This document shows, piece by piece, positions 24,580-59,848 of a DNA stretch of 64,000 nt. Position numbers and translations under genes: made by a program. Position 1 is the first letter of the stretch. Each line of letters begins with the position of its first letter. The notes under the pieces are model-generated. The model saw only the letters and a list, made by a program, of their open reading frames with translations, was not told the DNA's origin and searched no databases. The stretch covers positions 15,507,501-15,571,500 of the forward strand of contig NC_088303.1 in the NCBI RefSeq assembly GCF_032854445.1. The letters are read 5' to 3'. Source of the DNA: Liolophura sinensis (Eukaryota > Mollusca > Polyplacophora > Chitonida > Chitonidae).

Positions 24580-25641
24580 CAAACTGTAAGTCCTTTATCA
24601 CAGAGATTGAGTTGGAATAACTTGCTCCATGGTTTTTCATCAGAAGACTTGTCATATACTTGGTGGTATTCTCTCATTTGAAGTGTTTGTTGGAACCTTG
24701 GTGACAAATAAGTGATTGATGATGCTGATCATGAAGCTGTATGTACAGTTTCATGTTTGTTGAAGGCCAACGATGTGTGAGAATACATGTACATGTATAT
24801 ATAAGTATGTACAGGAATTACATGCAGAAGGTTGTGCTTTAGCGAAAAGACTCTGGTTTCCTCCACACATAGCTTAAAGCTGACTGCCATCATAAATTCA
24901 GTGAAAAATTCAGGAATTCAATTCTAGATAACTGTTTCCCCTTTAACCCATAAACTTGCAGATTTCCACCTTGAATAAAGTGGAATCTTAAGTCTTGTTT
25001 AAGACTGGTTATTACTGAGGCATCAATATATGCAATGAATATATGCAACTAGTAAAACATTGTGTCACAATCCAGACCTACCAAATACATGTATATTGAG
25101 TGAGGGGTTTGGGCTACTACATGCAGTACATATGCATATATTTCTGTAGATTAAACATGAAAATATTCTTGAGCATCAGTCAAAGGAATAAATAAATAAA
25201 CTAATTCTCTTTTTGTGCTGTCTGATGAACAAACAAACTTCTTACATTATACGTGTCAGTCATGATTGATTTATTGAAGAGCCAACTGATTGGTGGGTTG
25301 ACAGTCTACTTGGTATCCCACAGCTTGTCATATGTAGACCCTATATACTGTATAAAGTTTAATTCTTCTAAATGCACTTTTCAGAAACACAATAGGACCT
25401 TAAAATTTGCAAAGGAATTAATCAAACTTCCCCCCCAAAAAAAATCTTAAGAGGCTCTAGAAGGTGGAGGAACGTATCAGGATCAGAAGTTTCACACATA
25501 AAGTACAGTTATTGTTAATTTGAAGGAACAGCACCATTTGGATTTAACGTAACTTGAAGGCTCTTGTGGACTTCTATCAGCAGACAGCTGCCGGGACAAG
25601 CTCTTGTGTCTGCCTCAACTTACATAGAGTGAGAGAAATAG
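24580..25641. other. Intergenic region after the 34-bp array
   Basis: AT-rich, with many TACATGTA-like words. I see no gene. A 47-bp SINE tail fragment (25155-25201) is the only recognisable repeat. Confidence 0.35.
25155..25201 (+). mobile_element. SINE tail fragment
   Basis: TGAAAATATTCTTGAGCATC followed by an AAAT-rich tail; a short decayed end of a main-family copy. Confidence 0.5.
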
Positions 25642-26290
25642 CAGGCAGCGAAATTTGGCCTGCCGGCGAAACCCAGAAATCGGTTACGTCTTTTCCGCCT
25701 CGCCTAACCGATCATTCGGTTACGCCACGTATGTTTATCAACCCGATCGGTTACGCTAATTGTTTACGTGGTTTATGATTCAGGCATCATTCTGGATCAT
25801 TAATAAAAGTATTCAGCTCAATGTTATGTTTGTTTTTCTTTTCTATATCTAGCAGCTCATACCGTAAGGTTGGTGAACAAAAGAAAGAGAAATTTTACAC
25901 TCACACGGTGTTTCAACGTTGTGTGTTGCCTGGTTGGTACTTGACTCCTGTGGCACATTTTTACGTGAAATTCCGTTATACAGGCTTATATGTGAAAAGA
26001 TAAGTCAAAATAAATAATTTGAGTATTATCTCAAAGCCTGTAAAGCATATATGAATGATTACATTTCCATGTGACCAGCACAGGCAGCTGGCTGTGGCTG
26101 ACCGCATACTGGCCGCGTTGTGATTATGACAGCTGTTCAGTCCAGTTTATCTGTAGTTACCTAATGCACACTGACTCTAAGGACGTTCTCGTTGGACAGT
26201 TGGCCTAACCGATTTTCCGGTTAGCCAAATTGAACCGCACGTAACCGTTGCGCGACCGACGGTTTCGTTCGCGCCAAATTTCGCTGCCTG
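25642..26290. mobile_element. Non-autonomous DNA transposon with terminal inverted repeats
   Basis: The ends are perfect inverted repeats of 18 bp: CAGGCAGCGAAATTTGGC at 25642-25659 and its reverse complement at 26273-26290. Five-base direct repeats (AATAG, 25637-25641 and 26291-26295) flank them, as expected of a target-site duplication. Subterminal zones on both sides are rich in CGGTTACG, AACCGAT and CGGTTAG words. There is no transposase ORF; the middle is AT-rich. The length (649 bp) suits a MITE. The superfamily cannot be assigned from a 5-bp duplication and a CAGG end. Confidence 0.8.
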
Positions 26291-27136
26291 AATAGTCTAA
26301 GTACTGGTTGACCGGGTGTCAGTGGCAGGGTCACTGAGTGTGGTAGTGGTAGGCCTATGTGTGATGTTTTGTGTATTTGCCAAGGCCTTGCAACGAGGCA
26401 ACAGTATCTATATGAAGGCTTTGTGTCTTGTTATATATCCAACTTCCGATGATGGTCGATATGAAGGTAGGGACAATGGAGCCCAGCGTCTCATTCAGAC
26501 TGCCATCTTTATTCATCTGCATACTCTCTAAGACAAAAGGGAACATGTGACGTCCAACAAATCGGTCGCAGGATATCTCTTGCTGAATGAGCATTTAGTA
26601 CATAGTAAGTGATTTAAGTACATAATATAATGTGCAAACACAGCAGGTCTGGCCTCAGGCTGGTGAAAGGAGACAACGTCGTGAAACTATGGAAATATGA
26701 TGGAAAGCGATGTTACGCCCAAATCAAATTATATCAAGCAATCAATATGGGGATATGGTCCAACATCACAGAGGTCTACATACTGCTGAAGGATGATAGT
26801 TTTCTTTGGGCTCTTTGTGGTTTCCTCCACTCAAAACCCCAATTAAATACAGAAATGTGTAACCCTGGAATGAAGCTTAAATACCGTGATAATTTAGAGG
26901 GGGGGGGGGGAGAAAGGGTAGTCAACAGCTGGTTTTGAACTCTGTACCCTGATGAAAGTATCATTGTTGAAAATGATCATGTTAAACGATGGTAAAACTT
27001 TTCTGAGTTTCAACACGCTTAAATAATCACGCCCTAGTAAGGCTAAAATTTTACTAGAGAGCATAACAAAACAGTAAAGCAATAGTCCGTACTGTAGCCA
27101 AGTCCCGATTTTCTATGTGTCTGTCAGATGTGATTA

Positions 27137-27245
27137 CACCCGGAAGTACAACTCGTGACGCAGAAGAAAATGTCCTGACTACCTGTTTACAAGGAAATAA
27201 TGTTTCATTACACGATGTAATATTGACAACACACTTGATGTAATG
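27137..27245 (+). promoter_or_regulatory. Candidate PI3K promoter and 5' non-coding exon
   Basis: An ETS-type core promoter word (CCGGAAGT, 27140-27147) is followed by a TGACGCA half site near 27155 and a good splice donor (ATG|GTAAGC, exon end 27245). This is where a first non-coding exon for the PI3K gene could be, about 1 kb before the coding start. No transcript evidence is available. Confidence 0.25.
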
Positions 27246-27757
27246 GTAAGCCAAAATTCTTAGATCTTTTCACATCTTTTCAACAGCGAGATGAATGTCG
27301 ACATAGTGTAAATAAGTCTGTGATAATGGTCGCGATTCACATCCGGCGAGTTGTTTTGAACAATGTTCTACGCTTTTAAGTTTTAACAAGAGATAACGCT
27401 TTAGTTCTTGGTTTCTATTTGTTGTTCGACTTAAGCAAGCGTGTTAGTAGGGAAGCAAAAGATAGCGATCGAGGTGAACTCATATCTTCATATTAACAGT
27501 TTATTTTAGTGGCCACGCGGACTACTGTTAAAGTTGAACAGTGCTTACGTTACACGATTTAAAAGGAAAATGTCATGAAGGTAACATACTAACCTCATAC
27601 TAACATACTAATTTCATTTGCGGTATACGACAACCTCCGCCAGACAATAACTGCTGCTTATGTGGGGAAAATGGTCAGTAAGTAACTTCTCAAAGACAAA
27701 TGCAATGATTTAATACCCCCGAACTCTCCTTCCTCCGCCCGTTAAAGGTAAAATTGG

Positions 27758-27806
27758 CCGCCATGCTACATTTTAGTGAAAAATTGTTGAGTATGGCGTT
27801 TAACCA
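27758..27806 (+). mobile_element. SINE-like tail fragment
   Basis: GTGAAAAATTGTTGAGTATG followed by GCGTTTAACC is a SINE-type 3' end close to the second-family ending. Confidence 0.45.
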
Positions 27807-27930
27807 TAACTAGTTCAGTTAAATCAAAACTATAACCAATCAATCAGTCACTGCAAGGCTGAGCTTTTGTCATGTACCTGTGCTTTGCAAAAGTTGGGGG
27901 GGGGGGAGGGGTTCTTAAAGCTGTGCGTAA

Positions 27931-28011
27931 TTTCCTCCACCCATAATCCTGACTGCATACCTTTATGTAAATGAAATATTCCTCAGTACAGTCAGTGCTA
28001 AACCCCAAACA
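27931..28011 (+). mobile_element. Degenerate SINE tail fragment, main family
   Basis: CCTCCACCCATAATCCTGAC and AAATGAAATATTCCTCAGTA match the main-family body with many changes. Confidence 0.5.
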
Positions 28012-28219
28012 TACAAGGAAGTAAATATAAGGTAAGCAAATATCTTGCAATTTCTTGGTAAATACATGCATGTTAATGAATCTATCTAGAATGAACCAAC
28101 CAGGTTTCTGTTGTTAATCATTCTAAAATATAAACATATAAGGTAAATATAAAATGAACGTAGAAAATATTGTGAAATGAAATATACCGAGATTTATAAT
28201 CTATGTTTGTCATCAACAG

Positions 28220-28312
28220 GAGATTAACTGTGTGAAAAACGTGATGAAGATGACTGGTTTTCAAGATGTTGTGGCTGTGAGATTTCCTTGATTGACAACT
28301 CCTCTTTCAAAG
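28220..28312 (+). other. 5' UTR part of the PI3K first coding exon, with a uORF
   Basis: A 3' splice site (TCATCAACAG, to 28219) suggests that this exon is preceded by at least one non-coding exon. The segment contains an upstream ORF at 28244-28291 (15 codons, MKMTGFQDVVAVRFP, then TGA), in frame with the main ORF and ending 21 nt before its ATG. Confidence 0.5.
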
Positions 28313-50677
<22,365 letters not shown>

Positions 50678-53600
50678 TTGTGCAGGACCATTTCAGGAGC
50701 TGGTCGTCAGTGTGAAACATATGATGATTGGTCAATCCTTTGGTGATCAACATGAAGTCTTTGTGTCTGATCAGTAATGGCCGTGTCTAATCATAATGAT
50801 TGATGTGTTATGTTCATGGCCTTTGTCCAGTTACTCTGACCAGTCATGGCAAATTACATTTGATATGCTTTAGAAATTTTATAACAGAGATAGACTTTTT
50901 ATCTTTCTTGAAAAGAAAACATTGCTAATGAGAGTCTATTTATTGGTTTTGTAACAAAACAAAAAAAATGCCATCATTAGTCATTTTCACAGCTAACTCT
51001 ACAAAATGTATTTGAAATAAATTATTTACCTGTAATTCAGAGTGAGCTAGGATTTTAAGGTAAAGTATTTTTAGAATTGTCAAATGACTGAAATATTAAT
51101 ATTTACTATGTCACATTCATAAAATGTTATATACCTACATGTAATGTCTTCATTTATACCCATACACATGTAACTGGGTAAAAAGATAGACCTCTGTGGG
51201 TTTATATGGCCAAACTACTATATTCCATTGCTTCAAAAAATATTTTTGAATGTTGTGTTTTGAGTACGTAACTAATGTAACCGTACGTGTAAATTTAACA
51301 AAAACAAGGGTGCACTTTTTTCATACATGCACTTGTATGAATTTTCAACAAATTAATATGATTTTTTTATATGATATTCATTTTATTATGAATCAGTACT
51401 AATTGAGTTTCAAGTTATCAGCCTTTTGTATAAATTGTTCAATTTTGGAAGTGCAAATATGGCGGTGAATTTATATCACTGTTTACTTTAGATCATGGAC
51501 ATAGTGCACTGTGTAGAAGTCTTGCGTGTTCATGTTATGCTGAGATGAGGTCAGATTTAAAGTTTAGATGCATGTACTTGAAAGATTATTCACAGTACTA
51601 TAATTTTTATATAAAATGAAGTGTGTTTGTTTCAGAACCCCTCAGTACAGATTAATGCCCTTGTAGATGTCCATTAATAAGGCTGAATATAGTGAAGATA
51701 TAGTGAGACAGAAAAAAAATGATTGACAGAGTTAGCGTACAATCAATAAATGTGGACAACTAGAGGTATAAATAATTCATGATAGAAAGAGATCTTTCGT
51801 TTAAGATGTACCTATATATAAATATCGAAAACTATGCAATTATGATGTAGTATAGACATTGAAAGCTTGATTTACTTTTCCATAACGTCTGTGTTTACGG
51901 AGACTCTGGTGGTAATTATCAACCAGACCGCAAAGAAAAACATGAATTCTTAAGTAAGCGCGCTTTTTTTACGGCCATAGGTTTGCAAGGAGTCGCAGCC
52001 AAATAGGAACGAAACATATATTCCTATGATATAAGTGAGAAAAAAAAATGTATTAAAATGTTACATTCCATCTTGTATACCATTTATGTCAGTTGTAATA
52101 CGTTTTATTTTATTGTGGTACAAAGTGAGGATTGTATATGAAGCATTGTTGGAAGATGAGCTGAAACCACAGCTGGGGATGGGCATCCATTCAATCTTGC
52201 TGATGAATGGGCATAGTCCATATTAAACTACATGTATTAAGTGTGGCTGTAGGTAGATTTTACTTCAGAAGTGAGCAGAATACAAAAGCGAACACTGAAC
52301 ACGGTTAAAAGGCTTTAGTTTTCTCTGATGAGATTCGAAGAACCACCAGATTTATAGAAGAGTTCACATTTTCAGAAGAGCAAGATTTTAATATGTGTGC
52401 AGTATTTGACAGTTGCATACTGTATTTTAATGGTGCTTTAAACAAGTATAAAATATCAAGAAGTATCATTTCACTCATGTGTGCTTTGTTAGTTAATTAT
52501 ACGAAATCACCAGGTGTTGGTTTTCTCTACACTGTATACTGATTGGTGCTTATATTTTCGCGTGATGAAAATTGGTTAGAAAACAGGTGTCCAACCACCA
52601 AAGAATGGGGCAGCGAATGCAGTGCACAAGATTCATTGCTTGGTCTGAAGAAGACATCATTATTTGAGGAATATTTTTGTCACATTTTAAGTGTTTTTTT
52701 TATGTGTAAGGAGATTAACAGTCACGGCCGAGAAATTAAAAGTATATGAACTTTGTAGAATGTCATTTTATATAAGACAGAACCAGTGGGATAACAAATA
52801 TCGTCATCTTTAGTTATATAAAGGGATGAATAAATACAGCTGAACGATTAAAGGTACATGTACATTGTACAGTGTCATTTTATAAATGGCATGACCAGTG
52901 GGATAACAAAAGTCAGCGTCTCATAAGGGGATGAATAAGTAGAGCTGAAAGATCATAAATAAATATGCTATTATGAATGTGATAAGCAGCCATGTTAAAC
53001 CAAGGCCAATAACTCTTGGTGTGAAGTGCCATGTTATTACAGGATGACCATGGTGGATCTTTGACTGTCGCTAACAAGTGCAATTCTTGCTTGGGCAGAA
53101 TAAGGGGATGAAGTTATGGGCGATTTACTGTATTCCTTGATTGTCTGGAAGTTAATACCTGTAACATTGGATGTTTATGTACAAGAGCAGGGTCTCGGGG
53201 CTAACTTTTCTTACGCCCTGTTTTAGATTTACTACAACGACAATAGTGACCAACATGCTGAAATGAAAATACATGTATTTTTTGTAAACAAATTTATTGC
53301 GATTTGCTATTTTGTAGCCTAAATCTTGATAATAACAAAAGTAACAATAAGACCATCATTTCTGACAGCCCTTGTATGACTGAAATAACCTTTAATATGT
53401 GCTGTTTGACTGGCAGTCAAATAAATAAACAAACCAGGCATATGCACTTGAAAGACATGAGAGTATAGTTAGTCAATTTGTATGACTTTACAGAATTTTC
53501 CATTGTTTGATACATCTTTTTATATGTTTTTTTTAACAAAAATAGATCTGTGGATAATGCACAGTACAGTTCATGTGTAATAATTATGTGCGTAAAACAG

Positions 53601-53692
53601 ATATGAGGTGTTGATGATCGTATTGACCCATGACAACGCACAGAGGGATTTATGTCTTGTCTGTAATCTATCTTATGGTTAGATTCACAAAC

Positions 53693-53761
53693 AGTACATG
53701 TACTCTAAGTGTACATGTACTCTAAGTGTACATGTGCTCTAAGTGTACATGTACTCTAAGT
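53693..53761. repeat. 17-bp tandem repeat, 4 copies
   Basis: The unit TACATGTACTCTAAGTG holds the TACATGTA palindrome. It lies within the PI3K 3' UTR. Confidence 0.9.
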
Positions 53762-54722
53762 GACCAGAAATTTCATCCATGACAAACTTGCCCATTTTTC
53801 CGGATTCTGAGAGTTCTCTTGATTTTTTGCTTTGGACATTGGATGATATTCTACTGTGACATCGTAAGTTTCAGCACCAAAAATAATATTTAATGACATT
53901 TATTTGCTTGTAAAAATTCACTTTTGTGAAGGAAATATAAGGTCATTTAGGGTAATCCCCATAGTTTGTACTATACTGTTTATTGTAGAACAGTTTTATC
54001 CCTCATTTCATAGCACAGTTATACTTGCTGAGAGCCTCTGCTTTTGTTTTACTTTTGTATATATAACGTGTTTACCCTGACTTCATGCATACATTCCAAG
54101 ACAGTTGTTGAGCCTATTTTTGTTTATATTTACTGCTTTCTCTTGTGTGTACATCTACACATTTAGCATTGTTCTGCTGCATTGTTGAATTAAGACCAAT
54201 TTATATATTTAATGTTTTCCTATAATATTTAATTTAGCTTAAGATACCTCTCAGAAGCCTCTTTTATGGTTTCTCTTACTTTTAAACATTTAATAACTCT
54301 CATTTCTTTCTTAAATCCAGATTTTTTCTGTCACCCATGCAAAAATACAAGTAGCAGTTGCTCAATGTTCACAGATATGCTGAATCTTTGTCAGTGATAT
54401 TTTTATAAAATGTATGCTTTCAGCAGACTTTGTGTGATTTGTTCTTTTATATTTTTGCCTTTTGAGATATTTTAAGAAATGTTATCATAATCCAGTTTGC
54501 TACTTGTATTGTAAAACAGCACAGTATATCTTACCAGCGTCAGCCATTGTCTTGATTCTCACTGGAAAATGATTAGAATGTTCATTCAGCTTTTGTGTTA
54601 AATGTTGGACTGTTGATTACCACATTTAATACATGCACGGAATCTTTGTAAATAATGCTTCATTATGATATTTAACCCCTTCCAAAAACCAAACTGAGAA
54701 GTTCACAGAACTCAGTTTTTCA

Positions 54723-54935
54723 ATCAAAATCTGGCCCAAAATCTGTGGTGCTATATGTTTAAATGTATTCATTTTCACAATGATTACATTTTTGTGATCA
54801 CAACTAAACACCAAGCGGGAACTATGATATCAAAATCTGGCCAAAAATGTGTGGTGCTATCTGTTTAAATGTATTCATTTTCACAATAATTACATTTTTG
54901 TGATCACAACTAAAACACCAAGCTGGAAATTTGAT
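54723..54935. repeat. 106-bp tandem duplication
   Basis: 54723-54828 and 54829-54935 are about 90% identical by eye, each with ATCAAAATCTGGCC, TGTGGTGCTAT, TTCATTTTCACAAT and GTGATCACAACTAAA. It lies in the PI3K 3' UTR. Confidence 0.9.
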
Positions 54936-56773
54936 TTATTGATTACCAAGCTCTAATATTTAATTAAAAATTTTGTATACATGTATGTCCAAAATTTTAT
55001 GACTGGTAGCATTTGAAGTGAACTGAAATAAAACTGTGAAAGGAGATTTTAAATTATCAGTTACAAAAAACTGCTTATTGTTCCTAGCTCATTTGGGGTT
55101 AAAACGAACTGCCAAGCATCTGGGAAAAATTAGAATTGTCAAACATTAGTGCTGAAAACCAGATGTTTTCCATTTAAGTAGCTGAAACGTCTTGTGGTGG
55201 GAAATTGCTTGCCATTCTGGTCTTACTTCTACAGTAGTACGAATTTGATGTTGGATTTACCATTGGTTGGTTTGCCTGTTAACATTCCTCTGTTACCGGT
55301 TATATTGTAGGCAGTTTATATTGCAAAATGACTAATAATGAGGGAAGTTAGATGCTAAACTATCATCCCTGTCCATAGCTGGTGATAAGAGAAAAACTGT
55401 GTGTGAAAAGTATAGATATAACAACATTAATTAACAGTGTAATTTGGAATTAATAGGATGTATCTCTTTCAACGAAGGAAAAAAACTGATCATGCAATAG
55501 CTTGATGGCCATTTCAGACTTTTCCAAAATGGATGCTCGAAGTAGAATTATTTGTTCAAATAATTTGTAATTTTCCTTTCAAACACCTCTAAACCTTTAA
55601 CATACCATTTAATTATATTATAGCCATTACGAATGTATACAAAGTATGTTGTTGATGGTCACTCCTGCGTGCATGCTCTCTCAAATTATGCCATTTTGCA
55701 ACTGAAGGCGAATTTCTATGTATCTGAATACTCAATCTCTGAAAACCTCCTACCTGTACAATGTCTAACTTATAAACCAACTACATTTAATTACTTAGTT
55801 TTTATTATTTAGATATATGTGAGGCTATATGAGAACCGCTTCACTTCATGAATGCAACTTGTTAGTGCGTCTTGTGACTGGTCGTGTAAATTTATATATG
55901 CATCACATCACGCATCGGACTCTGTAACGCATTTTATGCATTGTTCAAAAGAATCCCGCTATATTTATGTTGCGTTCTTATAATAAAGCGTTTTCCTTCT
56001 TTGCAAAATAGTTGCACGTGTCTTCTATTGAATTATACCTTTTATCCTCCATTATGGTGTTGAAATCAGGGATCATCTGAGCATACACCTTCTATGTGAA
56101 ATATATATGAATATTTATGTATTTTGCACACGTATTGTAACGTCTCTGTAAACACCATTTCCTTGTTGCAGACCTGGTGGGTCCATATTTATAAATTAAT
56201 TTAAGTTTTAAGTCACAAACTGGAAGTCTTTAAAAAGCCAAACTTTGAACTGGAACGAACTCAAATTGTGGTTAGTACGTTGTTCTGTTGTAAAGAATCA
56301 GTGTACAAGTTTTAAACTTCCTAGACCAAAACATTTTTGTTTAAAATTTGTATGCTGATTCTTTACTATGTAAATTTTTAACATTTTAGAGCAAAACATA
56401 ATTGTACACGTGTATGAACTTTTGAACACGTTGATAAATACGGGTCCTGGGGTCCATTCCATAAAGCCATTTCTGACTTAAGTCAAAATTTAAAACCTGT
56501 ATATAATGCTAATCTTACTGGAAGCTGAAATGTAAACACATTTGCCTAAAAATAACTTCGAATTGGTCAACAAAATTTTAACTTCTAGGACCCAAACATT
56601 AGCCCTAAAATCGTATTTCAAATTTTAACGAAAGTCAGAAATGGCTTTGTGGAATTGACCCTGACCCCAGAATCACGACGCTCTCTTAGACAACTTAATT
56701 GAGACTTAGGGTTAACTTTTTTGATTTTTAATACTTGGAGTTGTCTTTGACTTAAATTACAAACTTTAAAATT

Positions 56774-56862
56774 ATTCATTTATTTAACGCTGTACTCAAG
56801 AATATTTCACTTATACGACGACGGCCAGCATTATGGTTGGAGGTAACCGGGTAGAGTCCCTG
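56774..56862 (-). mobile_element. SINE fragment, main family
   Basis: GCTGTACTCAAGAATATTTC and CTTATACGACGACGGCCAGC. It lies past the likely PI3K poly(A) site. Confidence 0.8.
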
Positions 56863-57217
56863 TTGTCAGTCAGCTTAAGTACACAGTTTTAAACCGATTT
56901 TCCAAACTACATGTTGAACATGTGGAGTTATGTCAGATCCGACGACTTTTGGCTCTTTGTCAAACGCTGAAGATCATGTGTTGCACATGTAGTATTTCAG
57001 ACCACGTGACCAGATAGAATACAAATACCAGTACATCAATCTCGGCATACACGGGAGTTAAGACCCAACTCAGAACGATCAGCTTGATTCTGGTGTGTAA
57101 GATAATGACACGATTCAGCAGTTGTACTCCAGACGTTACGTGTGTATGCTGGTCTATCTAACAGTCGTGGGACCATCAGCGACCCGGACCAACTCCGTAC
57201 CACTGACTGAGTTGATT

Positions 57218-57474
57218 TATTTTATTTATTTATTTGGTGTTTTACCCCGTACTTAAGAATATTCACTTATCCGACGGCAGCCAGCATTATGGTGGGAGGA
57301 TACTGGACACAGCCAGGGGAGAAACCCAGGTTGCTGGCATATCTTCCCACGTACGGCCGGAGAGGAAGCCAGTATGAGCTGGACTTGAACTCACAGCGAC
57401 TGCATTGGTGGGGGAGACAGCTGGGTCATTACGCTGCGCTAGCCCGCTAACCAACTGAGCCACGGAGGCCCCTT
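57218..57474 (-). mobile_element. Full-length SINE, main family
   Basis: Runs from the reversed AAAT tail to the head CAACTGAGCCACGGAGGCCC. A 10-bp direct repeat (TGAGTTGATT, 57208-57217 and 57483-57492) lies beside it, with a few extra bases at the head side. Confidence 0.9.
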
Positions 57475-59193
57475 GGTTGAGTTGAGTTGATTCGCGTCTT
57501 AAGCTGTCGTGTAAAGCCAAGAATTAGTGCAACAGCCCTTTATCCATTGCAAATGTCTTTATCAAACGTCTTATTTAAGTAAAAAATGTTCAAACACAGC
57601 CGTAGTTAAAATGCTTTGCTCTGGAAAGTTTAAAACTTGTAGACTAATCCTTTACTGCAGAACAATACATACGAATCACAATGGCAATAAAGCTGTCTTA
57701 AACTTATAGTCTTAACCTTAAAACTTTTTACCGCATTTAACGCGTGAGCATAGATAGAAAATTTTACTTTGATGTCTAGAAATGGCAGACTTTCATAACA
57801 AGATTGAAAATTACCATCTAAGTTCGTGAATTAATAATGCTACAAATTAATAGGAGGTCTGACTTAAAGGATACATAAAAGGGTACTTCAAAACGAAGAG
57901 TATGGTATAAGGAAAATACTAAATGATACACTAAATCAGAGATATATTTTTATTATTTTTGAGGCATACTTTACATTTCTTAATAACCCCCTATATTTCA
58001 TGCATATTTTCCGTCAGTGCTCGGAAATATTCGGAAATGACGTCATTAACGAACATATACTTGAAACGCGGGATCAGGTTAGCCTCCCTCCCCAACCTCC
58101 ACCAGCAAAGTTGTTTTAACCGTTGACGTCACCACAGCCGGCCACTTAATTACCAGACTGACCGCCGGGGTCTTTGGAAAATATTATTTAAAGTCATTTT
58201 TACGCCCCAAGAAGACAGCTGAGTAGATTTTTAGTATTTCCATATGTTAGGTCACAACCTAAACTCCACATTATGAAATAAAAGTAAACATTGTATGTAC
58301 GTGTAGGCCTATCTTCAAAGTCTTAGACAGCTTGGTGATCCTGTGGACAGGCTAAGTACGTAAGCTATACTAATAACTTCCTACGTTCAAATTTCCTTCC
58401 TCTCTGACCCGGATGTACATTGTTTGCGATTTTGATCCATACAATGTCCATGTAAATAAATCCCTGTTGTATGGTCGACCTACATATACCTTCTGAGATT
58501 TACAACTGCACTTTTAGATTACCCAGGCGGACACCAATTTAACCTGGGTTTTCCCGCCTGTCGATTCATCGGTTAATGGGTATTTACCCGGGATGAATGA
58601 TGTAACGCGGAGATCAGTTTGATGCCCCTTGGTGAAGGAAACCAGAGCGCCCGTAGTAACCACCCACCTCCCTGAAAAACATCCTGTCTTAAAGCCACGG
58701 CTGAAACTGACTGTACTATGACGTCATCGTGGTAAGTCCGCTTTTGTCATGCACGCTGTAATTATCAGTTTCCGATTGGGTGTTCAGTGTTATATTGTAG
58801 CGAATCGGCGACTTCAGGGCATCCTAAAGTAGAGACGTTTGTATTATAGAGGCTGGAAACAAATATTGATACTATACTGAGCGGTCTTCACCGAACATAC
58901 CAATATATAGGCCCATAGAATTTGCGCGAACGGACACTCTATCTAGTGCATCGATTTTTAAGGATTTGGTTGTCGAGGTTTCTTAACGCTCACTTTACCT
59001 CCTTGGACACTTTTCTTGGCGTTAAGAGGCATATATAGGTAAGTCTCATATTTCTTATCCCTATGGACCTGGTATAGTAATTAGGGGATTCCGCCCGTGC
59101 ATGAAATTGTGCACCATAGGAAGCCAAACAGGCTGTAACTGTGACTGACAGCCGCTGACGCCTTTGTAAGGCCAATTCTTTTCTCAATTCTGT

Positions 59194-59335
59194 TTTATTG
59201 ATTCATTTGATTGGTGTTTTACGTCACATTGAAGAATATTTCACTTATACGACGGCAGCCAGGATCATGGTTGGAGAAAACCGGACAGAGCCCAGGGGAA
59301 ACCCACGACCATCTGCGGGTAGGCTTTCCCACGTA
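59194..59335 (-). mobile_element. SINE fragment, main family
   Basis: GATTGGTGTTTTACGTCACA, GAATATTTCACTTATACGAC and GAGCCCAGGGGAAACCCACG. Confidence 0.85.
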
Positions 59336-59534
59336 TACATACCACAGGAGAGACTCTGTGTTAAGAGTGATTTAAAACTCTAAAACTTTACCGAAGTTAA
59401 TCTAAATCAACTTTGGCACTGTAGAAGTCATAAAACCCAAAAGAGGTAGCCTACTCCAGTCACATTTTATTAAACACTGTAGACTGGGGAAATTCTCTGT
59501 AGGCTACCCGGTACCACAAATACCCGGTACCACA

Positions 59535-59614
59535 AATGGAACTTTCAAAAACATTCTTGAGCAAGGCGTTAAACAACAATTAAATGAATGAATAGATAAA
59601 TACATAAATAAATA
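59535..59614 (+). mobile_element. SINE-type tail fragment with different end
   Basis: CATTCTTGAGCAAGGCGTTA then AACAACAATTAAATGAATGA and an AAAT tail. It is related in style but not identical to the main family. Confidence 0.6.
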
Positions 59615-59744
59615 ACACATGCAACATTCAGTCTTGTACTTCCACTGTATATTGCTCTTAACACCAAAAATTGGTGATAGACGATCACATGTGGTCTCAT
59701 GCACATTGCCACATGTTACGTACTACACCATACTTTAACGATTA

Positions 59745-59848
59745 TGGGTCGTGGGTTTCCCTCGGGCTGTGCCTGGTTTCCACACCCCATAACTGGCTAC
59801 CGTCGTATAAGTGAAATATTCTTGAGTACGGCGTAAAACACCAATCTC
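59745..59848 (+). mobile_element. SINE 3' body fragment, main family
   Basis: GGGTCGTGGGTTTCCCTCGG, then GTCGTATAAGTGAAATATTC and GGCGTAAAACACCAATC. Opposite in orientation to 59194-59335. Confidence 0.85.

Larger units (their letters stand above)
26296..28219. other. Region upstream of the PI3K coding exons
   Basis: No coding exon recognised. It holds two G-homopolymer tracts (near 26899-26909 and 27896-27906), degenerate SINE tails (27758-27806, 27931-28011) and the candidate promoter near 27140. Confidence 0.35.
50678..56005 (+). other. Probable long 3' UTR of the PI3K gene
   Basis: No ORF or splice-linked exon was found in this AT-rich stretch. A proximal AATAAA lies at 51016-51021 and a distal one at 55982-55987, the latter followed by a T-rich stretch, so the UTR could be 0.35 or about 5.3 kb. 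Pumilio-type words TGTATATA (54056-54063) and TGTAAATA (54647-54654) occur. A direct duplication (54723-54935) and a 17-bp tandem repeat (53693-53761) lie inside. Confidence 0.5.

Noticed and set aside
23564-24620. Repetitive protein (GGTASIVV-like) read across the 34-bp array
   Set aside because: A 34-bp unit shifts frame at each copy, and the ORFs are short and overlapping; this is minisatellite.
27243-28291. Upstream start codon (ATG at 27243) spliced to the 28220 exon
   Set aside because: The joined frame reaches TGA at 28289-28291, so it cannot extend the PI3K.
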